Positions 34,557-42,922 of a stretch of 64,000 bases of DNA are shown here, piece after piece (the stretch's first letter is position 1; every line of letters starts with the position of its first letter). Position numbers and translations under genes: made by a program. Source of the stretch: an uncultured Oscillospiraceae bacterium. GTDB lineage: Bacteria > Bacillota > Clostridia > Oscillospirales > Oscillospiraceae. The notes beneath the pieces are model-generated. The model saw only the letters and a program-made list of their open reading frames with translations, did no database searches and was not told the origin of the DNA. The stretch covers positions 1-64,000 of the forward strand of contig CAKTMF010000004.1 in the NCBI GenBank assembly GCA_934573855.1. Direction: 5' to 3'.

Positions 34557-34590
34557 ACGACACATATTTTTAATTTGGGAGGTATTTATC

Positions 34591-36684
34591 GTGAGCGGCG
34601 TAACGGAATACTTTGGCTGTGACGTATTTGACAGCCGTGTGATGAGATCGGTTCTACCGGCGGATGTTTTCAAAAGACTGAATCAAACCATCAACGAAGG
34701 CCGACAGCTTGACAGCTCTATCGCCAACGAAGTTGCCTCCGCCATGAAAAACTGGGCCGTCTCCAAGGGTGCGACCCACTACACGCACTGGTTCCAGCCG
34801 CTGACCGGCATTACCGCCGAGAAGCACGACAGCTTCATCCACCCGCTGGGAGACGGCGGAGTCATGATGGATTTCTCCGGCAAGGAGCTTATAAAGGGTG
34901 AACCCGACGCGTCGAGCTTTCCCTCCGGCGGACTGAGGGCCACCTTTGAGGCAAGAGGCTACACCGCGTGGGACCCCACGTCCTTCGCATTCATCAAGGG
35001 CAATACCCTCTGCATACCTACCGCGTTCTGCGCCTACAGCGGCGAGGCTCTCGACAAAAAGACCCCGCTCCTGCGCTCCATGGAGGCGCTCAATACCCAG
35101 GCCGTCAGGGTCCTTCGGCTGTTCGGGAACGAAAATGTTCACCGGGTCTCCCCAATGGTCGGAGCCGAACAGGAATACTTCCTCATCGACCGTGAGCTGT
35201 ACGAGAAGCGCAAGGACCTCATGTTCACGAGGCGCACTCTCTTCGGCGCGAAGCCGCCCAAGGGGCAGGAGCTTGACGACCATTACTTCGGCGCGATAAA
35301 GCCGCGCGTGAAGGCCTTCATGGACGAGCTGAACGAAACTCTCTGGCGGCTCGGTATCCCCGCAAAGACCCAGCACAACGAGGTCGCCCCGTCCCAGCAC
35401 GAGCTTGCCTCCATATACGAATCCTGCAACATTGCCACCGACCACAACCAGCTCACCATGGAGCTTATGCAGAAGATAGCGCTCAAGCACGGCATGGTGT
35501 GTCTCCTGCACGAAAAGCCCTTTGACGGCGTGAACGGCTCCGGCAAGCACAATAACTGGTCCCTCGCGACCGATACGGGAGTAAATCTTCTCTCTCCCGG
35601 CAAAACGCCATATGAGAATGCGCAGTTTCTGCTCTTCCTCACCGCGGTCATCAAGGCCGTGGACGATTATCAGGATCTCCTTCGCCTGAGCGTCGCGTCC
35701 GCGGGAAACGACCACCGCCTCGGCGCGAGCGAAGCGCCCCCGGCCATCGTCTCCATATTCCTCGGCGACGAGCTGAGCGCGATACTCGACGCCATAGAGC
35801 ATGACACCGGCTACACCGGCTTTGAAAGGAAGCTCATAAAGCTCGGCGTCGACACCATCCCCGACTTTGCGCGCGACAACACCGACAGGAACCGCACCTC
35901 GCCCTTTGCCTTCACCGGCAACAAGTTTGAGTTCAGGATGGTCGGCTCGTCCGACTCGATCGCCTGCGCGAACATCATGCTCAACTCCGCCGTCGCGGAC
36001 ACTCTGCGTATCTTCGCGGACGAGCTTGAGGGCTGCGAAAACTTCGAGGCCGCGCTGCACGATCTCATCCAGCGCACGATAAAGGAACACAGCAGGATAC
36101 TCTTCAACGGCAACGGCTACGACGACGCGTGGGTGAAGGAAGCCACCGAAAAGCGCGGACTTCTCAACCTGCGCACCACCGCCGACTGCATACCCTATCT
36201 CCTCAAGGAGAAGAACGTGTCCATGCTCAAGCGCATGAAGGTATTCAGCGAGAACGAGCTTCGCTCCAGATACGAGATCACGCTCGAGAACTACTGCAAG
36301 TGCGTCTCCATCGAGGCCAGCACCATGCTCGACATGGTGAGACGCGACATACTGCCCGCCGTCTGCTCGGCGATGGATGAGCTTTCACGTCTTGTGATCG
36401 ACAAGAAGACCGCCGTACCCGGCGCAAAGTGCCGCTACGAGGCCGGTATGGTCGAAAGGCTCAGCGAGCTGTGCGACGGGATAGACTCCCTCGCCGTGTC
36501 GCTGGAGGAAAAGCTTTCCAAGGTCTCGATGAGCGACGTCGAGGAATGCTCCGCCTTCGTAAGGGACGAGCTTATCCCCTCCATGGAGGCTCTCAGGAAG
36601 GTCTGCGACGAGGCCGAGGTTCTCTGCCCCGGCAGGCTGCTCCCCTTCCCCGTGTACGAGGATCTTCTTTTCTCCGTCAAGTGA
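34591..36684 (+). CDS. glnN: Glutamine synthetase type III
   Basis: A 697-residue GSIII, which makes glutamine from glutamate, ammonia and ATP. The length and the motifs SFPSGGLRATFEARGYTAWD, AEQEYF, HNEVAPSQHE, GSGKHNNWS and NRTSPFAFTGNKFEFR are those of the large dodecameric type rather than GSI. I chose the GTG at 34591, preceded by GGAGG; the in-frame extension upstream to 34474 passes through the promoter and operator. It is followed by a T-box and asnB, which consumes its glutamine product. Confidence 0.95.
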   Translation: MSGVTEYFGCDVFDSRVMRSVLPADVFKRLNQTINEGRQLDSSIANEVASAMKNWAVSKGATHYTHWFQPLTGITAEKHDSFIHPLGDGGVMMDFSGKELIKGEPDASSFPSGGLRATFEARGYTAWDPTSFAFIKGNTLCIPTAFCAYSGEALDKKTPLLRSMEALNTQAVRVLRLFGNENVHRVSPMVGAEQEYFLIDRELYEKRKDLMFTRRTLFGAKPPKGQELDDHYFGAIKPRVKAFMDELNETLWRLGIPAKTQHNEVAPSQHELASIYESCNIATDHNQLTMELMQKIALKHGMVCLLHEKPFDGVNGSGKHNNWSLATDTGVNLLSPGKTPYENAQFLLFLTAVIKAVDDYQDLLRLSVASAGNDHRLGASEAPPAIVSIFLGDELSAILDAIEHDTGYTGFERKLIKLGVDTIPDFARDNTDRNRTSPFAFTGNKFEFRMVGSSDSIACANIMLNSAVADTLRIFADELEGCENFEAALHDLIQRTIKEHSRILFNGNGYDDAWVKEATEKRGLLNLRTTADCIPYLLKEKNVSMLKRMKVFSENELRSRYEITLENYCKCVSIEASTMLDMVRRDILPAVCSAMDELSRLVIDKKTAVPGAKCRYEAGMVERLSELCDGIDSLAVSLEEKLSKVSMSDVEECSAFVRDELIPSMEALRKVCDEAEVLCPGRLLPFPVYEDLLFSVK

Positions 36685-36731
36685 GACGGAACGTTAAAAT
36701 CAAATATTCTGCCTAACTCAAAAGCGTTTGA

Positions 36732-36943
36732 GCCGGGAGAAGTAGCGGGGAGAACTGCGCCGCAGCGAGTATGGGACGGTGTGAGCCATACGGTGCAGCC
36801 CTGCGAATAACACCCGGCGAGCCGCAAGCCGAAAGCCATGTGCGAGTAGGTGCGCCGGAGGCCGACCGTTACAGCGGCAGGTTTTGTCTGAAGCCGTGAG
36901 AAAAAAGATAGGTGGCACCGCGAGATACAGCTCTTGCCCTATT
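36732..36943 (+). promoter_or_regulatory. T-box leader, probable Asn specificity
   Basis: Stem I: GCCGGG (36732-36737) pairs with CCCGGC (36813-36818) and GCGGGG (36745-36750) with CCCTGC (36799-36804). Between them lie AGAAGTA and GAATAACA, the AGUA/GAA loop-E pair, with AAC (Asn) at 36809-36811 followed by A. Antiterminator: GATAGG/CCTATT and GCGAGA/TCTTGC flank the bulge TGGCACC (36913-36919). The variable base C would pair with discriminator G, as in tRNA-Asn. The gene downstream is asnB. No strong terminator follows; see findings. Confidence 0.88.
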
Positions 36944-36978
36944 GAATGCTGGTATTTATTTGAAAGAGGTAAAAGATC

Positions 36979-38556
36979 ATGTGTTCGATCATGGGCTATT
37001 GCAGCAACGGCGTCACCTTTGACGTTTTTAAGGAAAAATTTGACAGGACCGTCTCCCGCGGTCCGGACGACAGCAGGATCACCGACACCGGCTCCGGTCT
37101 TCTTGGCTTTCACCGTCTCGCAATAATGGGACTTCACCCGGAGGGAATGCAGCCGTTTGAGCTTGACGGGAGCTATTGCGTGTGCAACGGCGAGATCTAC
37201 GGCTTTGAGAAATTCCGGGACGAGCTTCGCGCGGAGTACGAGTTCAAAAGCGAGTCGGACTGTGAGGTGCTGCTCCCGCTCTACCGCAGATACGGCACCG
37301 GCATGTTCGCCATGCTGGACGCGGAATTTGCTCTTATAATCTACGACGGAGAAGCCGGAGAGTTTATCGCCGCGCGCGACCCCGTCGGCATACGCCCGCT
37401 CTATTACGGCTACGGGCCTGACGGCGCGATAGTATTTGCGAGCGAGCCAAAAAACCTTGTCGGGCTGTGCGGCAGGATAATGCCCTTCCCTCCCGGCTGC
37501 TATTACAGGGGCGGCAGCTTTATCCCATACTGCGAGATCGAAAAGATCCCCGCCGTGTGCCATGACGGCACGGAGACCGTCTGCAAAAAGATACATGACA
37601 AGCTTATCGCGGGCATTGAAAAGCGCCTTGTCGCGGACGCAGAGGTGGGCTTTCTGCTCTCCGGCGGACTTGATTCCTCGCTCGTATGCTCCGTCGCCGC
37701 GCGAAAAAGCCCTCTGCCCATCCGTACCTTTGCCATCGGCATGGACATCGACGCCATCGACCTAAAGTACGCGCGCCAGGTCGCCGATCACATCGGCAGC
37801 GACCACACCGAGGTCATCATGACGCGTGACGACGTTATCTCCGCGCTCGAAACGGTGATCTATACGCTCGGCACCTATGACATCACTACTATCAGGGCGA
37901 GCATGGGCATGTACCTCCTGTGCAGATGGATACACGAGAACACCTCCATTCGCGTCCTGCTGACGGGCGAGATATCTGACGAACTGTTCGGCTATAAGTA
38001 TACCGACTTCGCCCCCTCCGCCGAAGAGTTCCAGCTCGAGGCGCAGAAGCGGCTCCGGGAACTGCACATGTACGACGTGCTGCGCGCCGACCGCTGCATT
38101 TCCGCAAACTCGCTCGAGGCGCGCGTGCCGTTCGGCGACCTTGATTTTGTAAAGTACGTCATGAGCATAGACCCGGAGAAGAAGCTCAACCGGTACGGCA
38201 TGGGAAAATACCTTCTGCGCCACGCGTTCGAGGGCGACTATCTGCCCGAAAACATACTCTGGCGCGAAAAGGCTGCATTCTCCGACGCGGTCGGACACTC
38301 AATGGTGGACGACCTCAAGGAGTACGCGGAGAGCCTGTACACAGACGGGGAGTACGAAAAGCTCAGGTCGAAATATACCCACGCGGCACCCTTTACCAAG
38401 GAATCCCTCCTTTACCGCGAGATATTCGAGAAGTATTACCCCGGTCAGTCCGCGATGGTAGCCGATTTCTGGATGCCGAACCGGAGCTGGGAGGGCTGCA
38501 ACGTAAACGACCCGTCCGCGCGCGTCCTCTCCAACTACGGCAAGAGCGGCGAATGA
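36979..38556 (+). CDS. asnB: Asparagine synthase (glutamine-hydrolysing)
   Basis: A 525-residue enzyme making Asn from Asp, Gln and ATP. Cys2 (MCSIMGY) is the amidotransferase nucleophile, RGPDD and NGEIYG follow in the class II GATase domain, and the C-terminal synthetase domain carries the PP-loop LLSGGLDSSLV (about 232-242). The N-terminus reads CSIMG where many have CGIAG. GAGG precedes the ATG. The T-box upstream makes expression respond to uncharged tRNA-Asn. Confidence 0.95.
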   Translation: MCSIMGYCSNGVTFDVFKEKFDRTVSRGPDDSRITDTGSGLLGFHRLAIMGLHPEGMQPFELDGSYCVCNGEIYGFEKFRDELRAEYEFKSESDCEVLLPLYRRYGTGMFAMLDAEFALIIYDGEAGEFIAARDPVGIRPLYYGYGPDGAIVFASEPKNLVGLCGRIMPFPPGCYYRGGSFIPYCEIEKIPAVCHDGTETVCKKIHDKLIAGIEKRLVADAEVGFLLSGGLDSSLVCSVAARKSPLPIRTFAIGMDIDAIDLKYARQVADHIGSDHTEVIMTRDDVISALETVIYTLGTYDITTIRASMGMYLLCRWIHENTSIRVLLTGEISDELFGYKYTDFAPSAEEFQLEAQKRLRELHMYDVLRADRCISANSLEARVPFGDLDFVKYVMSIDPEKKLNRYGMGKYLLRHAFEGDYLPENILWREKAAFSDAVGHSMVDDLKEYAESLYTDGEYEKLRSKYTHAAPFTKESLLYREIFEKYYPGQSAMVADFWMPNRSWEGCNVNDPSARVLSNYGKSGE

Positions 38557-38608
38557 CATACGCAAAACGTATCATAATGCAAACATTATATGTATTTTAT
38601 TTTACCCG

Positions 38609-38643
38609 CACGACCTTGTATAATACCAAGGTCGTGTATTTTT
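38609..38643 (+). terminator. Terminator after asnB
   Basis: CACGACCTTG and CAAGGTCGTG form a perfect 10-bp stem over TATAATAC, followed by TATTTTT. The loop holds a TATAAT hexamer that could also serve as a -10 for purA, but no good -35 sits at the right distance. Confidence 0.8.
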
Positions 38644-38662
38644 ATGATAATGGAGGTACATT

Positions 38663-39946
38663 ATGTCTAACTGTGCAGTGGTAGGTATAAACTGGGGCGA
38701 CGAGGGCAAGGGCCGCATGGTCGACCTCCTGACCGAGAATTACGATATCGTCGTGAGATATCAGGGCGGCGGCAACGCGGGCCACACGGTAATAAACGAA
38801 TACGGGAAATTTGCACTTCATCTGCTCCCTTCCGGGATATTCAGAGAAAATGTGGTGAATGTCCTCGGAAACGGCGTGGCGCTCGACCCTGAAAATCTTT
38901 GCATAGAGCTGGACTCCGTGCGCGCACAGGGACTTGACATATCGCCCGAGAGGCTTAAAATAAGCGATAGAGCCTCTCTCCTGCTCCCGTGGCACAGAAA
39001 GCTTGACGAGCTTGAGGAGCAGCGGCTCAAGGACAGGAAATACGGCTCTACAAAGCAGGGTATCGCGCCGTTTTATTCCGATAAGTACCAGAAAAAGACC
39101 GTGCTTGCCGGCGAGCTTTTCCACCCTGTGGAGCTGCGTGAGCATTTGATCGAGCTTCTTGAGTGGAAGAACCTCATCATTACCGGCGTGTACGGCGCGG
39201 AGCCTTACACCGTGGCCATGCTCGACGAGTGGCTCGGCGGCTGGTGCGAGCGGATAAAGCCCTATGTCACCGACACCATGAGCTATCTCCGCGGTGCGCA
39301 GAAGGAGGGCAAGCGTATCCTCTTTGAGGCGCAGCTCGGCTCTCTGCGCGACCTTGACTTCGGCATATACCCCTACACCACCTCCTCCAACACCATCGCG
39401 GCCTACGCCCCCGTTGGGGCCGGCTGCCCCGGCGCGCGCATCGACGACGTCGTCGGCATTGTCAAGGCCTACTCCACCTGCGTCGGCGAGGGGCCGTTCG
39501 TCTCTGAGCTTTTCGGCGAAGAGGCCGAGCGTCTGCGTGAGGCGGGAGCGGAGTACGGCGCAAAGACCGGCCGCCCGAGAAGAGTCGGCGCAATGGATAT
39601 CGTCGCCACGCGCTACGGCGTTGAGATGCAGGCCGCGACCGAGATCGCGCTCACAAAGCTTGACGTCCTCAGCGGCATGGACAAGATACCCGTATGCGTT
39701 GCCTATATGCTCGACGGCAGGGAGACGACCGATTTCCCGTTCCCTACGGTGCTTGAAAACGCCATCCCCGTCATACGCTTTTTCGACGGCTGGAAGCAGG
39801 ACATCTCATCCTGCAAGAGCTGGGACGAGCTTCCGAAGGCGGCGCAGGATTTCGTCAGCTTTATCGAGGAAGGCATACATTGCCCCATCACATACATTTC
39901 CGTCGGCCCCGAACGCGACAGTATCATCATAAGGAAGGACACCTGA
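38663..39946 (+). CDS. purA: Adenylosuccinate synthetase
   Basis: A 427-residue enzyme that joins IMP and Asp with GTP on the way to AMP. The active-site P-loop is GINWGDEGKGR (family GxQWGDEGKGK, so N and R are departures), with GGGNAGHTV (catalytic His) and the GTP motif TKLDVLSGMDKI. GGAGG precedes the ATG. It is first in a nucleotide run with purB one base later, then guaA and pyrG. Confidence 0.95.
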   Translation: MSNCAVVGINWGDEGKGRMVDLLTENYDIVVRYQGGGNAGHTVINEYGKFALHLLPSGIFRENVVNVLGNGVALDPENLCIELDSVRAQGLDISPERLKISDRASLLLPWHRKLDELEEQRLKDRKYGSTKQGIAPFYSDKYQKKTVLAGELFHPVELREHLIELLEWKNLIITGVYGAEPYTVAMLDEWLGGWCERIKPYVTDTMSYLRGAQKEGKRILFEAQLGSLRDLDFGIYPYTTSSNTIAAYAPVGAGCPGARIDDVVGIVKAYSTCVGEGPFVSELFGEEAERLREAGAEYGAKTGRPRRVGAMDIVATRYGVEMQAATEIALTKLDVLSGMDKIPVCVAYMLDGRETTDFPFPTVLENAIPVIRFFDGWKQDISSCKSWDELPKAAQDFVSFIEEGIHCPITYISVGPERDSIIIRKDT

Positions 39947-39947
39947 G

Positions 39948-41363
39948 ATGGAAGGAACCTACACCTCCCCCCTTTCGGCGCGATACGCCTCACGCAGGAT
40001 GCAGGAGCTTTTTTCCGACGAAACGAGATACGGCACATGGAGGCGTCTGTGGCTCTCCCTCGCGAGGGCGGAGCGCGAAATGGGACTCCCCATAAGCTCC
40101 GGACAGATCGAGGAGCTTGCCGCGCATGTCTCGGACATAGACTTTGAGACGGTCAGGCTCCGCGAAAAGGAGGTCCGCCACGACGTGATGGCGCATATCT
40201 ACGCCTACGGCAAGGCCGCTCCGGACGCCGCCGGGATAATACATCTCGGTGCGACGAGCTGCTTTGTGACGGACAACGCCGATCTTATCATATACCGCGA
40301 CGCGCTGAGGCTCATACGGGACGAGCTTGTCTCCCTGTGCAGGTCGCTCGCCGCGTTCGCGGATAAATACAAGAGCCTGCCCACGCTCGGCTACACGCAC
40401 TATCAGCCCGCTCAGCTCGTCACGGTCGGAAAGCGCGCCGCTCTCTGGCTCGGCGGCTTTGTCAGCGACATCGGGGAGATAGACTTTGCGCTCTCCCAGA
40501 TAAAATTCCGCGGTGCGAGAGGCACTACCGGAACGGAAGCGAGCTTCATGGAGCTGTATAACGGCGAGGGCGAAAAGATCGACCGGATGAACGAGCTTAT
40601 CGCGAAGGATTTCGGCTTTGAGGAGCTGTTCGACGTCTGCGGTCAGACCTACCCGAGGAAACTTGACCACCGCATACTCGGCGCTCTCTCCTCCGTCGCA
40701 CAGAGCGCATACAAGATGGCGGAGGACATACGCCTCCTCCAGCATGACAGGCAGCTCGACGAACCCTTTGAGGAAAAGCAGATCGGCTCCTCGGCCATGG
40801 CGTACAAACGCAACCCCATGCGCTGCGAGCGGATATGCTCCCTCTCCCGCTATCTGATGACGGACGCGCTCAACGCCTCTATGACGGCCTCGGTACAGTG
40901 GCTCGAGAGGACGCTGGACGATTCGGCCATACGCCGCATAAGCATGCCTGAGGCTTTTCTCTGCTGCGACAGTATACTGCGCCTTGCGGAGAGCGTGGTC
41001 TCGGGACTTCGCGTCAACGAGAAGGTCATTGAAAAAAGCGTCCGCGGCTATCTTCCGTTCATCGCAACGGAAAACATACTCATGGAAGCCGTGAAGCGCG
41101 GCGGCGACCGTCAGGCCCTGCACGAGGTGATACGCCAATGCTCGATGGAGGCCACGGCAAGGATGAAGAACGGTGAGGAGCCGGAGCTTCTCTCCGCGCT
41201 CGCGGAAAGGCCGGAGCTTGGTCTGAGCCGGGACGAGCTTGCGGGGATACTTGACGCCTCGCTGTACATCGGCAGATGTCCCGAGCAGGTCGAAAGGTTC
41301 CTCAAAAAAATCGAGCCGCTTCTTGACGGCGCGGATATATCAGAGTCCGAAATAACTCTTTGA
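39948..41363 (+). CDS. purB: Adenylosuccinate lyase
   Basis: A 471-residue fumarase/aspartase-superfamily enzyme that cleaves adenylosuccinate and SAICAR. Seen: TSPLSARYAS at the N-terminus, HLGATSCFVTDNAD, TLGYTHYQPAQ, and the superfamily signature GSSAMAYKRNPMRCE (about 282-296). GGAAGGA at the end of purA serves as its ribosome binding site. Confidence 0.96.
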   Translation: MEGTYTSPLSARYASRRMQELFSDETRYGTWRRLWLSLARAEREMGLPISSGQIEELAAHVSDIDFETVRLREKEVRHDVMAHIYAYGKAAPDAAGIIHLGATSCFVTDNADLIIYRDALRLIRDELVSLCRSLAAFADKYKSLPTLGYTHYQPAQLVTVGKRAALWLGGFVSDIGEIDFALSQIKFRGARGTTGTEASFMELYNGEGEKIDRMNELIAKDFGFEELFDVCGQTYPRKLDHRILGALSSVAQSAYKMAEDIRLLQHDRQLDEPFEEKQIGSSAMAYKRNPMRCERICSLSRYLMTDALNASMTASVQWLERTLDDSAIRRISMPEAFLCCDSILRLAESVVSGLRVNEKVIEKSVRGYLPFIATENILMEAVKRGGDRQALHEVIRQCSMEATARMKNGEEPELLSALAERPELGLSRDELAGILDASLYIGRCPEQVERFLKKIEPLLDGADISESEITL

Positions 41364-41373
41364 GAGGTTTCTT

Positions 41374-42906
41374 ATGGATAAAATACTTGTTCTTGATTTC
41401 GGCGGACAGTACAATCAGCTCATCGCAAGGCGCGTGCGCAGCGAGAACGTCTATGCGGAGATAAAGGGCTATGACGAGATAAGCGTCGATGAGATACGAG
41501 AGCGCGCCTATAAGGGCATAATCTTTACCGGCGGGCCAAACAGTGTCTACGACCCGGAGTCCCCGCACTATGACCCCGCGGTGCTTGAGCTGGGTATACC
41601 GGTCCTCGGCATCTGCTACGGCCACCAGCTCATGGCTTATATGGCGGGCGGCGAGATAGCCTCCGCCGAGAGCGGCAGCGAATACGGGAAAACGACCGTT
41701 TTTTCCTCCCCCTGCCAGCTTTTTGCCGGTATACCGCAGGAGAGCATATGCTGGATGAGCCACACCGACTACGTGAAGGCTCCCCCGGCTGGCTTCACGC
41801 TCTCCGCGCATACGGCAAAATGTCCCTGCGCCGCGATGTCCGATGAGAAAAGAAAGCTATACGGCGTGCAATTTCATCCGGAGGTGACGCACACCGTTTA
41901 CGGCAGGGATATCCTGCATAATTTCGTATTCAACATCTGCGGCTGTTCTCCCGACTGGAAGATCGAGGATTACGCGGTGAGCGCCATAGAAAGATACCGC
42001 CGCGAGCTTGCCGGAAAGAAGGTCCTGCTGGGGCTTTCCGGCGGCGTGGATTCCTCCGTGGCGGCGGTACTGCTGCACGAGGCCATCGGCGACGACCTGC
42101 AGTGCGTTTTCATCGACCACGGCTTTCTCCGCAAGGACGAGGGCGACTATGTTGAGAGCCTCTTTCGCGGGAAGTTCGGCATAAACCTCATCCGCGTGAA
42201 CGCTCAGGAGCGTTTTCTTTCCAAGCTCTGCGGCGTTACAGACCCGGAGAGAAAGCGCAAGATCATCGGCGAGGAATTCGTTCGCGCCTTTGAAGCCGAG
42301 GCGAGAAAGCTCGGCGACGTGCATGTGCTGGCTCAGGGTACCATTTACCCTGACGTCATCGAGAGCGGCAAGGGCAAGGCCGCGACGATAAAGAGCCACC
42401 ACAACGTGGGCGGTCTGCCGGAGAACATGCTGTTCGACGAGATAGCAGAACCGCTGAGGGAGCTGTTCAAGGACGAGGTGCGCGAGCTGGGTCTTGAGCT
42501 TGGTCTGCCGCGCGAGATGGTGTTCCGCCAGCCCTTCCCGGGCCCCGGTCTCGCGGTGAGGGTGATCGGCGAGATAACGGAAGAAAAGCTCGCGCTGCTG
42601 CGCGAGGCGGACGCAATTTTCAGAGAGGAGCTTGAGCGCGAACACTGCGACAGGATAGCCAATCAGTATTTTGCCGTCATTACCGACTGCCGGAGCGTCG
42701 GCGTGATGGGCGACTTTCGCACCTACGGCTACACGCTTGCGCTCCGCGCCGTGACGACGGACGACTTTATGACGGCTGAATGGACGCGGCTCCCCTACGA
42801 GGTACTGGAGAGAGCCAGCAGCCGTATCACGAACGAAGTCAAGGGCATTACGAGAGTCGTTTACGACATAACATCAAAACCGCCCGCCACTGTCGAATGG
42901 GAATAA
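41374..42906 (+). CDS. guaA: GMP synthase (glutamine-hydrolysing)
   Basis: A 510-residue enzyme aminating XMP to GMP. The class I GATase domain has CYGHQL (Cys about 84) and HPEVTHT. The ATP pyrophosphatase domain has GLSGGVDSSV (about 219), and the C-terminal dimerisation domain has RQPFPGPGLAVRVIG. AGAGG precedes the ATG, and it follows purB by 10 bases. Confidence 0.97.
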   Translation: MDKILVLDFGGQYNQLIARRVRSENVYAEIKGYDEISVDEIRERAYKGIIFTGGPNSVYDPESPHYDPAVLELGIPVLGICYGHQLMAYMAGGEIASAESGSEYGKTTVFSSPCQLFAGIPQESICWMSHTDYVKAPPAGFTLSAHTAKCPCAAMSDEKRKLYGVQFHPEVTHTVYGRDILHNFVFNICGCSPDWKIEDYAVSAIERYRRELAGKKVLLGLSGGVDSSVAAVLLHEAIGDDLQCVFIDHGFLRKDEGDYVESLFRGKFGINLIRVNAQERFLSKLCGVTDPERKRKIIGEEFVRAFEAEARKLGDVHVLAQGTIYPDVIESGKGKAATIKSHHNVGGLPENMLFDEIAEPLRELFKDEVRELGLELGLPREMVFRQPFPGPGLAVRVIGEITEEKLALLREADAIFREELEREHCDRIANQYFAVITDCRSVGVMGDFRTYGYTLALRAVTTDDFMTAEWTRLPYEVLERASSRITNEVKGITRVVYDITSKPPATVEWE

Positions 42907-42922
42907 AGAGAGGAGCATGAGC

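Noticed and set aside
34474..34590. Upstream in-frame extension of glnN
   Set aside because: It would place the promoter, the LysR operator and the GGAGG site inside the coding region; the GTG at 34591 gives the normal family length.
38609..38643. Promoter for purA inside the asnB terminator, as at rsgA
   Set aside because: A TATAAT lies in the loop, but the -35 region at 16-18 bases is only TTTATT-like, so the case is much weaker than at 4167-4194.
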